Positions 41,220 through 50,084 of a stretch of DNA of 64,000 nucleotides are shown piece after piece. How positions within the stretch are numbered: position 1 is the first letter of the stretch; every line of letters starts with the position of its first letter. Below the pieces are notes generated by a model. That model searched no databases, was not told the DNA's origin, and saw nothing but the letters and a program-made list of their open reading frames with translations. Location of the stretch: NCBI GenBank assembly GCA_004557855.1, contig SFFJ01000003.1, positions 41,773-105,772 on the forward strand, read 5' to 3'. A program made the translations under genes and the position numbers. Source of the DNA: Oscillospiraceae bacterium. GTDB taxonomy: Bacteria > Bacillota > Clostridia > Oscillospirales > Ruminococcaceae.

Positions 41220-42308
41220 ATGAGTAAGTTAAAACTCGGCGCATGGCTCCACCGTGCCGGGAAACTGCTGCGGGGACGGACATTTACCGCAGCGGGGCTT
41301 GCCGTGGCAGTTGGTTTGTCGCTGTGGGCCGTGGCCGAAAATGTCAAAATCCTATACATTGCCGACGGGGCCGAAACCGGTGTGACCCTTGCGCTGCGCA
41401 GCGATCCCACCGAGCAGGCGCTGTCCCGTGCCGGCATCACCCTGAAGGAAAACGATACCGTTACCACCCGCGAAACCGCATTGGTTTACAGCCGGGTCAG
41501 CATTAGCCGGGGGCTTTCGGTCACACTGGTGACCGCCGAAGGCGAAACCCCCTGCACCGTGGCGGGCGGCACCGTCGCCGAGCTGCTGGCGCAGAATAAC
41601 ATCACCATGAGTGAAAGCGATTATTGCAGCAAGGACCTTTCCGCGCTGCTGCAGGACGGTGACGTCATCACCGTGCGGCGTGTGGAACGCAAGGTCGTAA
41701 AGGAGCAGGAGAGCATCCCCTGCGAAACGGTGGTAAAGGCCAGCAGCCTGCTGCGGGCCGGCCGCACCGTTACCGTCGCCGAGGGCCAGAACGGCCTGGC
41801 CGAAAAGACCTACGAGGAGCTGTGGGACGGCGATACCCTGGTGGAACGCACCCTGGTAAGCACCAAGCAGGTGACAGCCCCCAAAAGCGCGCTGGTCATC
41901 GAAGGAAAGCGCGGGGCGGCCATCTCCCGGCTGGATTGGAGCGAGGATTACCCGTTGGATGAAAACGGTATCCCCGTGACCTATAAGAAGGTCAAAAACG
42001 GCCAAAAGGCCACCGGCTATTCCGCCGGAGAAAACAGCTACGGCAGCAGCGGCGGGTACTGCTACTACGGCACCATCGCCGTGGACCCGAAGGAGTATCC
42101 CTACGGCACCAAGCTGTATATCCGCAGCAGCGACGGCAGCTTTGTTTACGGCTACGCCCTCGCCAGCGATACCGGCGGCTTTATAGACGGTACGGTGGAT
42201 GTCAATGTGGACCTTTTCTACGAAACCTACCGGGAAAGCGCCCTGAACAGTCTGCGGACCGTGGACATTTATGTGCTGGAATGGGGCAACGGCACGCTGT
42301 ATTATTAA
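41220..42308 (+). CDS. YabE-like cell-wall protein with DUF348, G5 and 3D domains
   Basis: The 362-residue product has an N-terminal membrane anchor (about 22-42), ubiquitin-like DUF348 repeats (about 50-160), a G5 domain (about 160-235) and a C-terminal 3D domain with three conserved aspartates: IAVDPKEYPYGTKLYI, ASDTGGFIDG and VDVNVDLF. The 3D domain resembles the lytic transglycosylase fold of MltA and YocH. A role in wall remodelling, spore germination or resuscitation is likely. AAAAGGAGACG precedes the ATG. Confidence 0.9.
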   Translation: MSKLKLGAWLHRAGKLLRGRTFTAAGLAVAVGLSLWAVAENVKILYIADGAETGVTLALRSDPTEQALSRAGITLKENDTVTTRETALVYSRVSISRGLSVTLVTAEGETPCTVAGGTVAELLAQNNITMSESDYCSKDLSALLQDGDVITVRRVERKVVKEQESIPCETVVKASSLLRAGRTVTVAEGQNGLAEKTYEELWDGDTLVERTLVSTKQVTAPKSALVIEGKRGAAISRLDWSEDYPLDENGIPVTYKKVKNGQKATGYSAGENSYGSSGGYCYYGTIAVDPKEYPYGTKLYIRSSDGSFVYGYALASDTGGFIDGTVDVNVDLFYETYRESALNSLRTVDIYVLEWGNGTLYY

Positions 42309-42337
42309 GCCCCCAAAAATAAAGAGCATCAAGTTTA

Positions 42338-42374
42338 CCGCCCGAACAGAGCCCTCTGCTTCGGGCGGGTTTTC
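42338..42374 (+). terminator. Terminator after the YabE-like gene
   Basis: CCGCCCGAA and TTCGGGCGG stem with inner AGAG/CTCT pairs, then GTTTTCT. Confidence 0.85.
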
Positions 42375-42523
42375 TATGGCCACCCCCGCCGGCAGCCGAA
42401 AACCCCAACCGCAAGCCCCGCATGGCACGGGAAACCCCCTCTTTCCCCCTGCGCCGCAGGGCGGCATTTTACTGCGAAAAGTTGTCCAAAGCTGAATAAT
42501 CTGTGAAAAACGGCGGCAATTCC

Positions 42524-42553
42524 TTGACATTATGCCCCCGATACGGCTATACT
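42524..42553 (+). promoter_or_regulatory. SigA-type promoter of the DUF4358-like gene
   Basis: TTGACA (42524-42529) and TATACT (42548-42553), spacer 18 bp. Confidence 0.75.
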
Positions 42554-42586
42554 TTGGAAAGAAAAAACCGGGAAGGAGAGTGCTTT

Positions 42587-43096
42587 GTGCGAAAGCTCAT
42601 TATCGTTGTGGCGTCGCTGCTGGTGGTGGTGCTGCTCATTTTGCAGGGCTTCCAGCAGACCTACCCGCTGCCGGAGCCGGAAAACAACCGCACCTCCACC
42701 GCCACCGGAGAGGGCATCGAGGATGCCATGGACGCCATCTACTTCGATGTCACCATCCTCGGGGTAAAGAAGGCAACGCTGGAGAGCCTGCAATCGGATT
42801 TCGGGGTGGAGACCTCCTGCCTTTCCGCCGCATACGGCCGCTACACCGATGGCCGGTTCGGGATCGCCGATGTTATCATGGTGGTGCCGAAGCCGGGACA
42901 GGAAACCGCCGCCCGCGACCTGCTGCTCACCATCCGCAACAGCCGCACGGCACTGTTCACCAATTATGACATCTACGGAGCCAGCGAGCTGGCGGAAAAC
43001 GGGGTCATCTATACGCTGGGCGATTACTACGTCCTGCTGATGATCAAGGATACCGACCACGTGCGGGAGCTGCTGGAGCAGTACATCCCCGTATAA
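42587..43096 (+). CDS. DUF4358-like membrane-anchored protein
   Basis: The 169-residue product has one N-terminal membrane segment (about 4-22) and an extracytoplasmic domain. Its pattern of LQSDFGVETS, ADVIMVVPKPGQ, a YDIYGASELAENGVIYTLGDYYVLLMI ending and HVRELLEQYI resembles DUF4358 proteins of Clostridia. No known function. GTG start at 42587 after AAGGAGAG; longer in-frame starts would overlap the promoter. Monocistronic. Confidence 0.7.
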   Translation: MRKLIIVVASLLVVVLLILQGFQQTYPLPEPENNRTSTATGEGIEDAMDAIYFDVTILGVKKATLESLQSDFGVETSCLSAAYGRYTDGRFGIADVIMVVPKPGQETAARDLLLTIRNSRTALFTNYDIYGASELAENGVIYTLGDYYVLLMIKDTDHVRELLEQYIPV

Positions 43097-43110
43097 CCGT
43101 AAGAACCCAC

Positions 43111-43136
43111 GGCCCCCGCTTCGGCGGGGGCCTTTT
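43111..43136 (+). terminator. Terminator after the DUF4358-like gene
   Basis: GGCCCCCGC-TTCG-GCGGGGGCC followed by TTTTGCC. Confidence 0.85.
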
Positions 43137-43162
43137 GCCTGCACCCTGCAGGGGGCGGGGAC

Positions 43163-43245
43163 GGGCCGCAGGCCCGGCGGCGCCCGGCGCCGCCGAAGCG
43201 GGCTTCGCCCGCTTGCCCGCCGGAACGGCGGGCGGCCTGCGGCCC
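43163..43245. repeat. Cloverleaf-type intergenic repeat, copy 24
   Basis: Arms GGGCCGCAGGCCC (43163-43175) and GGCCTGCGGCCC (43234-43245). Modules: GGCGGCGCCCGGCGCCGCC, AAGCGGGCTTCGCCCGCTT and GCCCGCCGGAACGGCGGGC. Tag CACCCTGCAGGGGGCGGGGA upstream. Confidence 0.87.
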
Positions 43246-43293
43246 TCTCCTCCCCCTGTCCACTCTCCCCTTACACCGCCTCCCCCGCCGCAA

Positions 43294-43309
43294 TGTTTCA
43301 CGTGAAACA
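43294..43309. other. parS: parS centromere-like site
   Basis: TGTTTCACGTGAAACA is a perfect 16-base palindrome and matches the conserved ParB (Spo0J) binding site. Flanking A and T extend the symmetry to 18 bases (43293-43310). ParB loads here and recruits SMC to origin-proximal DNA. It sits in an intergenic gap between the DUF4358-like gene and darA. Location near the S10 operon fits an origin-side position. Confidence 0.85.
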
Positions 43310-43351
43310 TTTGTTCTTTTCCGAAGCGCGGGGGTAGGCATATACTTTCCT

Positions 43352-43380
43352 TTGCAATCGACAGAAAAACCTGCTATAAT
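43352..43380 (+). promoter_or_regulatory. SigA-type promoter of darA-holB-ricT
   Basis: TTGCAA (43352-43357) and TATAAT (43375-43380), spacer 17 bp. Confidence 0.8.
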
Positions 43381-43459
43381 ATGCTCGGAGTATTGTTTTT
43401 GGGGGAGGGCGTAGCCGGAACCGAAAAACCCATAACCGAGCCCCAAAGGAGGTAATCAG

Positions 43460-43786
43460 ATGCAGAAACTGATCATAGCCATCGTATCCAATGAAGACAG
43501 CACGGCCGCCTCCCGTGCCCTGACCAAAGGCGGATTTTCGGTGACAAGACTGGCCACCACCGGCGGTTTTTTGCTTTCCGGGAATACCACCATGCTGGTG
43601 GGCACCGATGCCGAACGGGTGGAGGAAGCCATCCACATCATTGGGGAGAACAGCTGCAAGCGCAATAAAATGGTCGCCGGAAACACATCCTTCAATGCCG
43701 GGATGTACGCCGGGGTGCCGGTGCAGGTGACCGTAGGCGGCGCTACCATCTTCGTCATTGATGTAGAACGGTATGAAAAGCTCTAA
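43460..43786 (+). CDS. darA: Cyclic di-AMP receptor DarA (PII-like)
   Basis: The 108-residue product is a PII-like trimer subunit that binds c-di-AMP, known as DarA, PstA or YaaQ. Visible signatures are KLIIAIVSNEDS, ALTKGGFSVTRLATTGGFLLSGNTTMLVG (T-loop and ligand region) and GGATIFVIDVERYEKL. CAAAGGAGGT precedes the ATG. It overlaps holB by 14 bases and precedes ricT, the yaaQ-holB-yaaT order of Firmicutes. Downstream partners of DarA are still poorly known. Confidence 0.95.
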   Translation: MQKLIIAIVSNEDSTAASRALTKGGFSVTRLATTGGFLLSGNTTMLVGTDAERVEEAIHIIGENSCKRNKMVAGNTSFNAGMYAGVPVQVTVGGATIFVIDVERYEKL

Positions 43787-44735
43787 ACCGCTGCACGGTT
43801 TTACCGGCAGCAGACGCTATACCCTGCCCGGGGCGCTGCCGCTGCCCCATCCGGTGACGGCGGCGCTGGCCGCCGGCCGCTTGACCCACGCCCTGTGCCT
43901 GGAGGCGCCCAGTCCCGCCCTGCTGCGGGATACCGCCATTTCGCTGGCGGGGGCGCTGCTGTGCCGTAAGGGGGGCGCTGCCATGTGCGGGGATTGCCCG
44001 GCCTGCCGCAAGGTACTGGTGGGGGAGCATCCCGACCTGATGCTGTACGACCCGGAGGAAAACAAGGATATCTACAAAAAGGACAGCGTGCGTGACCTGC
44101 GCGCCGACCTGTACCGTACCCCGGTGGAGGCCGCCCGCAAGGTGGCCATTCTGCAGCTGGCGGAACGCCTGCCGGCGGAGGGACAAAACCTGCTGCTGAA
44201 AATCATAGAGGAACCGCCCGTCGATACCTTTTTCATTTTTACCGTGCAAAACCGCTACCGCTTGCTGCCGACGGTATTGAGCCGGGTGACCTGCTATGCC
44301 CTGCCCCCTGCCGGCGCCGAGGACTGCCTGCGGCGGATGCGGGAGCTGGCCCCCGGCCACACCGAGGAGGAGCTGAACCGTGCCCTGCTGCGGTGCGGCG
44401 GCATTCCCGAAACGGGCGCTGCCCTGCTGAAGGACCCGGCCATCCAAAAGCGGTATGCTGCCGCCGAGGAGATGCTGGCGGGACTGGCGATGGGCAACGG
44501 CTACCGCATTCTGGCGGCGGCCGCCCCGATGGAACGGGACCGTGCGGGCTATACGGCACTGCTGGAAACGCTGGGGGAACTGCTGGCAAACCCGGCCCTG
44601 CGGGAGATGTATAATCTGCCCGGGCGAACGGCGGCCCGCTGCCGCGCGGCACTGGCGCCGCTTTTGCAAATGTGCGAACGCAACGCCCACCTGCCATTGG
44701 TGACCGCCCTGCTGGCGGAGCGGGGCAAAAGATAG
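43773..44735 (+). CDS. holB: DNA polymerase III subunit delta-prime
   Basis: Clamp-loader subunit of 320 residues. The N-terminal AAA+ module contains the four-cysteine zinc motif CRKGGAAMCGDCPACRKV, AERLPAEGQNLLLKIIEEPP (region of the SRC motif partner helix) and LLPTVLSRVTCY with the SRC-like SRV. The position of the P-loop (LEAPSPALLRDTA) lacks GKT, so it is not expected to bind ATP, as is normal for delta-prime. Its start lies within darA, giving translational coupling. Confidence 0.88.
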   Translation: MKSSKPLHGFTGSRRYTLPGALPLPHPVTAALAAGRLTHALCLEAPSPALLRDTAISLAGALLCRKGGAAMCGDCPACRKVLVGEHPDLMLYDPEENKDIYKKDSVRDLRADLYRTPVEAARKVAILQLAERLPAEGQNLLLKIIEEPPVDTFFIFTVQNRYRLLPTVLSRVTCYALPPAGAEDCLRRMRELAPGHTEEELNRALLRCGGIPETGAALLKDPAIQKRYAAAEEMLAGLAMGNGYRILAAAAPMERDRAGYTALLETLGELLANPALREMYNLPGRTAARCRAALAPLLQMCERNAHLPLVTALLAERGKR

Positions 44736-44754
44736 CGAGCAAAAGGGGCCGGTC

Positions 44755-44832
44755 GGGCCGCAGGCCCGGCGGCTCCGCCGCCGCCACGGGCTTCGCCCGT
44801 GGGTTTCGACTGCGTCGAAACGGCCTGCGGCC
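44755..44832. repeat. Cloverleaf-type intergenic repeat, copy 25
   Basis: Arms GGGCCGCAGGCCC (44755-44767) and GGCCTGCGGCC (44822-44832). Modules: GGCGGCTCCGCCGCC, CCACGGGCTTCGCCCGTGG and GTTTCGACTGCGTCGAAAC. Last copy in the window, between holB and ricT. Confidence 0.86.
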
Positions 44833-44936
44833 GCCCGTACCCCGCACATAGTTTCAGCCCGCCCTGCAGGCCGCCGGCCCCCAAACCGAAAATCCCCACA
44901 TCACCGATGTGAGAAAAATAAAGGAGACCCATTTTT

Positions 44937-45803
44937 ATGGCAGAAATTATCGGCGTCCGATTTAAGGAAGTCGGAAAAATCTATTATTTTGACCCCAACG
45001 GCGGCAGCTACCGGGAGGGCGAGGCCGTGATCGTGGAAACGGCCCGCGGCACCGAGTGCGGCACCGTGGCCATCCCCAACCGGGAGGTGGAGCAGAGCCG
45101 GGTGGTAAAGCCGCTGAAAAAGGTGACCCGCCCCGCCACGCAGGAGGACCTGCGCCGGGTGGAGGAAAACCGCAAAAAAGAGGAAAAAGCCTTCCGCATC
45201 GCGCAGGAGAAAATCGCCCTGTGCAAGCTGGAAATGAAGCTGGTGGAGGTGGAGTACGCCTTCGACGGCAGCAAGATCCTCTTTTACTTCACCGCCGATG
45301 GCCGGGTGGACTTCCGGGAGCTGGTAAAGGAGCTGGCCGGGGTGTTCCGCACCCGCATCGAGCTGCGGCAGATCGGCGTGCGGGACGAGGCGAAAATGCT
45401 GGGCGGTCTGGGCATCTGCGGAAGACCGTTCTGCTGCGCCAGCTTTTTGGGGGAATTCCAGCCCGTTTCCATTAAAATGGCAAAGGAGCAGGGGCTTTCT
45501 CTCAATCCCACCAAAATAAGCGGCGCCTGCGGGCGGCTGATGTGCTGCCTGAAGTACGAGCAGGACGCCTACGAGGACCTGCTGCGCTCCACCCCGAAGG
45601 TGGGGGCGATCGTGCAGACCGCCGACGGCCGGGGCCGCGTGACCGAGGTGAACCTGCTGACGGGCAACCTGAAGGTGCATCTGGACCGTGCCGAGGAGGG
45701 CGTCATGACGCCCTTCCACAAATCGCAGGTAAAAACGCTGCGGGACGGCCGCATCGCCGTGGCAAAATCGGAAGCGGACGAGCTGAAGAACCTGGAGGAA
45801 TAG
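44937..45803 (+). CDS. ricT: RicT (YaaT), PSP1-domain regulator of RNase Y
   Basis: The 288-residue product has the PSP1 domain: GVRFKEVGKIYYFDP, a helical KKEEKAFRIAQEKIA stretch, LVEVEYAFDGSKILFYFTADGRVDFRELVKELA, GLGICGRPFCCASFL and SGACGRLMCCLKYEQ. The cysteine pairs bind iron-sulfur clusters in the RicAFT complex, which aids RNase Y mRNA maturation, sporulation and competence in Bacillus. AAAGGAGACC precedes the ATG. It is part of the darA-holB-ricT transcript despite the intervening repeat. Confidence 0.95.
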   Translation: MAEIIGVRFKEVGKIYYFDPNGGSYREGEAVIVETARGTECGTVAIPNREVEQSRVVKPLKKVTRPATQEDLRRVEENRKKEEKAFRIAQEKIALCKLEMKLVEVEYAFDGSKILFYFTADGRVDFRELVKELAGVFRTRIELRQIGVRDEAKMLGGLGICGRPFCCASFLGEFQPVSIKMAKEQGLSLNPTKISGACGRLMCCLKYEQDAYEDLLRSTPKVGAIVQTADGRGRVTEVNLLTGNLKVHLDRAEEGVMTPFHKSQVKTLRDGRIAVAKSEADELKNLEE

Positions 45804-45811
45804 TGACCACC

Positions 45812-45840
45812 GCACCCCTGCTCCCCGGCAGGGGTGTTTT
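45812..45840 (+). terminator. Terminator after ricT
   Basis: CACCCCTGC and GCAGGGGTG stem, then TTTTGTG. Confidence 0.85.
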
Positions 45841-46119
45841 GTGCGCTTTTATGCCTTCCGGCAGAGGGGCGTGACACAGTTTCTTCTCGCCTATTGGCGG
45901 CGCAAGTTTTCTAAAAAACGCTCCCCCGCCGCTGGCGACTGCAATCTATCACCGCAAACACCCCGCCGGCAGGCGATAACAGCCTCCATCCCGCCCTATA
46001 TAATATAATAGTATGCCCCCGCCGGGGACGATATTTTGTGGGCGCGGCGGCAGGGCGGCACAAGATGTGGCGCAGCGAAAAAATTCCGAAAAAAGTCCGG
46101 AAAATCACGCAAAAAAGGC
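45841..46119. other. Intergenic region before the S10 operon with no gene seen
   Basis: About 280 bases. Visible are a small hairpin (CGCC-TATT-GGCG near 45889), an AT-rich run TATATAATATAATAG (about 46000) and a GC-rich inverted pair (GCCCCCGCCGGGG). No ORF with a ribosome binding site is supported. A small RNA cannot be excluded. Confidence 0.4.
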
Positions 46120-46148
46120 TTGCAAAAGGGATTTTGATATGGTAAACT
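46120..46148 (+). promoter_or_regulatory. SigA-type promoter of the S10 operon
   Basis: TTGCAA (46120-46125) and TAAACT (46143-46148), spacer 17 bp, preceded by A-rich stretches that could act as an UP element. About 330 bases of leader follow. Confidence 0.7.
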
Positions 46149-46331
46149 AATCCTTGCGTGACTGCGCTTTTGATATGCGATGATGCGGGAGGTGGCCGCC
46201 GAACTGCTGTGACGACAGCGGTCCAGACGGGGAATTTCCGCGGAGTATGTCCGATTTGAAACCGGGCGGCTTTGAACTGCAACCGGCGCTGACCCAGATG
46301 GGAATGGCTGCGGCGAGTGCATTAAAAGGTC

Positions 46332-46379
46332 CCGGATGGCTCCGAAGCCTTTTATAAAAAAGGTTTGGGAAGCGTCCGG
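46332..46379 (+). promoter_or_regulatory. Long hairpin in the rpsJ leader
   Basis: CCGGA pairs with TCCGG at the base, TCC with GGA further in, and AGCCTTTT with AAAAAGGTTT at the top. No T run follows, so it is not a simple terminator. It may be part of a ribosomal-protein feedback site; no known leader class was recognised. Confidence 0.4.
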
Positions 46380-46480
46380 ATTTCTTTATGCGATACCGCG
46401 GAACACCCGGCGGGGTTTGCAAAGGATGCAGAACAAAAACCGTCGCCTGAGTAAACTAAATTAACAGGAGGCGATGCAAA

Positions 46481-46792
46481 GTGGCAGTCAAGGAAAAAAT
46501 CAGAATCAGACTGAGAGGCTATGATGCCCAGCTGGTGGATACCGCAGCAGAGAAGATCGTGGAGACTGCGAAGCGCACAGGCGCCCGCGTGTCCGGTCCC
46601 ATCCCGCTGCCCACCGAGAAGGAAGTCGTGACCATCCTGCGCGCTGTTCATAAGTACAAGGACAGCCGCGAGCAGTTTGAGATGAGAACCCACAAGCGGC
46701 TCATTGACATCCTCAGACCTTCCAACAAGACGGTGGAAGCGCTGACCGGTCTGGAGCTGCCCGCCGGCGTAGAGATCGAAATCAAGCTGTAA
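46481..46792 (+). CDS. rpsJ: 30S ribosomal protein S10
   Basis: First gene of the S10-spc-alpha supercluster. S10 is a 30S head protein that also serves as NusE in antitermination. The 103-residue product has the family sequence [17 protein letters not shown] and PLPTEK with RTHKRLIDI. The start is GTG, 9 bases after GGAGG. The following 109-base gap to rplC holds an imperfect hairpin but no promoter. Confidence 0.97.
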   Translation: MAVKEKIRIRLRGYDAQLVDTAAEKIVETAKRTGARVSGPIPLPTEKEVVTILRAVHKYKDSREQFEMRTHKRLIDILRPSNKTVEALTGLELPAGVEIEIKL

Positions 46793-46901
46793 ACCGGCTT
46801 GGATCAATGCCCGGCACCTGCCGCCGAAAGGCGGGTAAGGTCATGTCGGCCGACCCGAACATAATTTGGCCGACCAATAACCGAACAGGAGGAACACACA
46901 A

Positions 46902-47534
46902 ATGCAAAAATGTATCATCGGCAAGAAGATCGGTATGACCCAGCTCTTTGATGAAAAGGGCAACGTAGTACCGGTAACGGTCGTAGAGGCCGGCCCCTGC
47001 GTGGTAGTGCAGAAGAAGACAATCGAAAACGACGGTTATGAGGCCGTGCAGATCGGTTTCGGCGCACTGAGCGACAAGCGTGCCACCAAAGCGATCAAGG
47101 GTCACTTTGCCAAGGCTGACGTAGCCCTGAAGAAGACCCTGAAAGAATTCCGTCTGGACGATATCGCCGCCCTGAACGTCGGCGACATCATCAAAGCAGA
47201 TACCTTCGCCGCGGGCGACGCGGTAGATGTCTGCGGTACTTCCAAAGGTAAAGGCTATGCCGGCGTAATCAAGCGCTTCAATGCCCACTCCCTGAAGGAT
47301 ACCCACGGTACCGGTCCTGTGCATCGTCACGCCGGTTCCAACGGCGCCTGCTCCGACCCCAGCCGTGTAATGAAGGGCAAAAAGCTGCCCGGCCACATGG
47401 GCTCCGAGCGTGTAACCGTACAGAATCTGGCTGTCGTGAAGATCGATGCCGAAAACAACCTCATCGCCATCAAGGGTGCTATCCCCGGTGCGAAGGGCGG
47501 CATTGTTACCATCACCGACTCCGTGAAAGCTTAA
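46902..47534 (+). CDS. rplC: 50S ribosomal protein L3
   Basis: Early assembly protein near the peptidyl transferase centre. 210 residues with [14 protein letters not shown] at the N-terminus and the extended loop region [27 protein letters not shown], where the usual GSIG/PG pattern appears as AGSNGA. ACAGGAGGA precedes the ATG. Followed by rplD after 20 bases. Confidence 0.97.
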   Translation: MQKCIIGKKIGMTQLFDEKGNVVPVTVVEAGPCVVVQKKTIENDGYEAVQIGFGALSDKRATKAIKGHFAKADVALKKTLKEFRLDDIAALNVGDIIKADTFAAGDAVDVCGTSKGKGYAGVIKRFNAHSLKDTHGTGPVHRHAGSNGACSDPSRVMKGKKLPGHMGSERVTVQNLAVVKIDAENNLIAIKGAIPGAKGGIVTITDSVKA

Positions 47535-47554
47535 CAGGAAGGAGGATACGAAGA

Positions 47555-48181
47555 ATGGCTAAGGTTACAATTTACGATATGACCGGCAAGAGCGTCGGCG
47601 AGCGTGAGCTGAACGACGCGATCTTTGCCGTGACCCCCAATAAGGCGGTCCTGCACGAAGTGGTCAAGAATTATCTGGCCAACCAGCGTCAGGGCACCCA
47701 GTCCACCCTTACCCGCACCGAAGTTTCCGGCGGCGGCAAGAAGCCCTGGCGTCAGAAGGGCACCGGACATGCCCGTCAGGGTTCCACCCGTGCACCCCAG
47801 TGGACCCACGGCGGCGTGGCGCTGGGCCCCAAGCCCCGTTCCTACCGCTACACCCTCAACCGCAAGATGAAGGTCGTCGGCCTCAAGAGCGCTCTCTCCG
47901 CCAAGGTCGCCGAAAACGAGCTGATCCTCGTGGACGCCATCAAGCTGGATGAGTACAAGACCAAGACCGTAGTAAATATGCTGAAGGCGCTGGGCGCGGA
48001 GGGCAAGTCCCTTATCGTTACCGACACCGTCAACAAAATGCTGGTCGGCTCTGCGGGCAACATCCCCGGCGTAAAGACCACCATCGTGGGCGAGATGAAC
48101 ACCTATGATGTTCTCAATTCCCGCAAGATGATCCTGACCGTGGCTGCGGTAGATAAACTGGAGGAGGTATACGCGAAATGA
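47555..48181 (+). CDS. rplD: 50S ribosomal protein L4
   Basis: L4 lines the exit tunnel with its extended loop, here around SGGGKKPWRQKGTGHARQGS (about 63-82). 208 residues, the usual size. In enterobacteria L4 feeds back on the S10 leader; whether that occurs here is unknown. Its stop overlaps the rplW start (ATGA), so translation is coupled. Confidence 0.97.
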   Translation: MAKVTIYDMTGKSVGERELNDAIFAVTPNKAVLHEVVKNYLANQRQGTQSTLTRTEVSGGGKKPWRQKGTGHARQGSTRAPQWTHGGVALGPKPRSYRYTLNRKMKVVGLKSALSAKVAENELILVDAIKLDEYKTKTVVNMLKALGAEGKSLIVTDTVNKMLVGSAGNIPGVKTTIVGEMNTYDVLNSRKMILTVAAVDKLEEVYAK

Positions 48182-48474
48182 AGATGATCCAGGATATTAT
48201 CGTTGCCCCCATCGTTACCGAAAACTCCATGGAAGCGATGCAGCACAAGAAATACACCTTCAAGGTGATGAAATCCGCCAATAAGGTGGAGATCGCCAAG
48301 GCTGTCGAGGCCATGTTCCCCGGCACCAAGGTAGCTGCCGTAAACACCATCAACTGCGACGGCAAGCTGAAGAGAATGGGCCGCTACGAGGGCCGCACCG
48401 CCAGCTACAAGAAGGCGATCGTGACCCTGACGGAGGATTCCAAGACCATCGAGTTCTTTGAGAGCATGCGCTGA
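48178..48474 (+). CDS. rplW: 50S ribosomal protein L23
   Basis: Tunnel-exit protein and docking site for trigger factor and SRP. 98 residues with IIVAPIVTENSMEAMQHKKYTFKV and the KVAAVNTINCDGKLKRMGRYEGR strand region. It overlaps rplD by 4 bases. A 97-base gap with two small GC-rich hairpins separates it from rplB. Confidence 0.96.
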   Translation: MKMIQDIIVAPIVTENSMEAMQHKKYTFKVMKSANKVEIAKAVEAMFPGTKVAAVNTINCDGKLKRMGRYEGRTASYKKAIVTLTEDSKTIEFFESMR

Positions 48475-48571
48475 TGCTGCTCCCCGGGGTTTCAGTCCCC
48501 GCTGTGTAAGAACGCCAAATGTATGGAGCCTGCTCCGGCTCCGCTAAAATCCACAAAGGAGAGGAATAAAA

Positions 48572-49405
48572 ATGGCTATTAAACGCTATAAGCCCACGAC
48601 TCCCGGTCGCCGCGGCATGACCGTGACCGACTACTCCGGGCTTTCCAAGGTAGCCCCCGAAAAATCCCTGCTGGAACCGGTGAAGAAGCATTCCGGCCGT
48701 AACAATACCGGCCGCATCACCGTTCGCCATCAGGGCGGCGGCAACCGTCGCAAATACCGTGTGATCGACTTCAAGCGCGAAAAGCTGGATATGCCCGCCA
48801 CCGTGCTTACCCTGGAGTACGATCCCAACCGTTCCGCCCATATCGCCCTGGTGCAGTATGAGGACGGCGAGAAGCGCTACATTCTGGCCCCTGTCGGCCT
48901 GAAGGTCGGCGATACCGTCGTTTCCGGCGCCGGCGCCGATATCAAGCCCGGCAACGCCCTGCCCCTGGCCAACATCCCCGTCGGTACCTTCATCCACAAT
49001 GTGGAGCTGTACCCCGGTAAGGGTGCCCAGCTGGCCCGCGCCGCCGGCAATATGGCCCAGCTGATGGCCAAGGAAGGCAAGTACGGCATGGTCCGTCTGC
49101 CCAGCGGCGAGCTGCGCAACGTTCAGCTCAACTGCATGGCCACCATCGGCCAGGTAGGCAACATCGACCATGAGAATGTCAACATCGGTAAGGCCGGCCG
49201 CACCCGTCACATGGGTATCCGTCCCACCGTCCGCGGTTCCGTTATGAACCCCTGCGACCATCCTCACGGCGGTGGTGAGGGCCGCGCGCCCATCGGCCGT
49301 CCCGGCCCTGTTACCCCCTGGGGTAAGCCCGCGCTGGGTTACAAGACCCGCGATAAGCATAAGGCCTCTGACAAGTTCATCGTCAAGCGCCGCAACACCA
49401 AATAA
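48572..49405 (+). CDS. rplB: 50S ribosomal protein L2
   Basis: Universal protein at the peptidyl transferase centre and subunit interface. 277 residues with the N-terminal [13 protein letters not shown], the RVIDFKREK segment and the C-terminal signature containing the conserved histidine ([19 protein letters not shown]). AAAGGAGAGG precedes the ATG. Confidence 0.97.
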   Translation: MAIKRYKPTTPGRRGMTVTDYSGLSKVAPEKSLLEPVKKHSGRNNTGRITVRHQGGGNRRKYRVIDFKREKLDMPATVLTLEYDPNRSAHIALVQYEDGEKRYILAPVGLKVGDTVVSGAGADIKPGNALPLANIPVGTFIHNVELYPGKGAQLARAAGNMAQLMAKEGKYGMVRLPSGELRNVQLNCMATIGQVGNIDHENVNIGKAGRTRHMGIRPTVRGSVMNPCDHPHGGGEGRAPIGRPGPVTPWGKPALGYKTRDKHKASDKFIVKRRNTK

Positions 49406-49431
49406 CCGAGAGGAAAGGAGGATATTGAACT

Positions 49432-49701
49432 ATGAGCAGAAGTATCAAGAAGGGCCCTTTTGTGCAGCCTAAACTGCTGGCAAGAGTGCAAGCCATGAAC
49501 GAGGCAGGCGAGAAGCGTGTCCTCAAGACCTGGAGCCGTGCCTCCACAATATTCCCTGACTTCGTCGGTCACACCTTTGCTGTGCATGACGGACGCAAGC
49601 ATGTACCGGTTTATGTTACCGAGGATATGGTCGGCCACAAGCTGGGCGAATTTGCCCCCACCCGTACCTACCGCGGCCACGCCGGCGCCAAGAAATCTTA
49701 A
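49432..49701 (+). CDS. rpsS: 30S ribosomal protein S19
   Basis: 30S head protein that contacts S13. 89 residues with [40 protein letters not shown] and the [20 protein letters not shown]-type ending (here [20 protein letters not shown]). AAAGGAGG precedes the ATG. Confidence 0.97.
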   Translation: MSRSIKKGPFVQPKLLARVQAMNEAGEKRVLKTWSRASTIFPDFVGHTFAVHDGRKHVPVYVTEDMVGHKLGEFAPTRTYRGHAGAKKS

Positions 49702-49727
49702 AATAGGACCGAAAGGAGGAAAAACAC

Positions 49728-50063
49728 ATGGAAGCTAAGGCTTATCTCAGACATGCCCGTATCTCGCCCCGCAAGGTGCAGATCGTGCTGGATCTGATCC
49801 GCAACAAGCCTGTTGAAGAAGCGACCGCCATTCTGGCCCTGACCCCCAAGGCTGCCTGCGAGCCTCTCGCAAAGCTGCTGAAGAGCGCCATTGCCAATGC
49901 CGAGAACAACTTTAACATGGATAAGAAAAATCTTTATGTCGCAGAGTGTTTTGTCTGCCCCGGTCCTATGCTCAAGAGAATTCGTCCCAGAGCACAGGGC
50001 AGAGCATTCCGCGTGATGAAGAGAACCTCTCACGTGACTATGGTTCTGCGTGAAAAAGAATAA
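49728..50063 (+). CDS. rplV: 50S ribosomal protein L22
   Basis: Tunnel-lining protein. 111 residues with [35 protein letters not shown] and the [19 protein letters not shown] beta-hairpin that reaches into the exit tunnel. AAAGGAGG precedes the ATG. Confidence 0.97.
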   Translation: MEAKAYLRHARISPRKVQIVLDLIRNKPVEEATAILALTPKAACEPLAKLLKSAIANAENNFNMDKKNLYVAECFVCPGPMLKRIRPRAQGRAFRVMKRTSHVTMVLREKE

Positions 50064-50084
50064 GCTGAAAGAAGGAGGTAAACT

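Noticed and set aside
45911-46282. Minus-strand open frame upstream of rpsJ
   Set aside because: No ribosome binding site, no conserved motif, and it overlaps the S10 promoter and leader.
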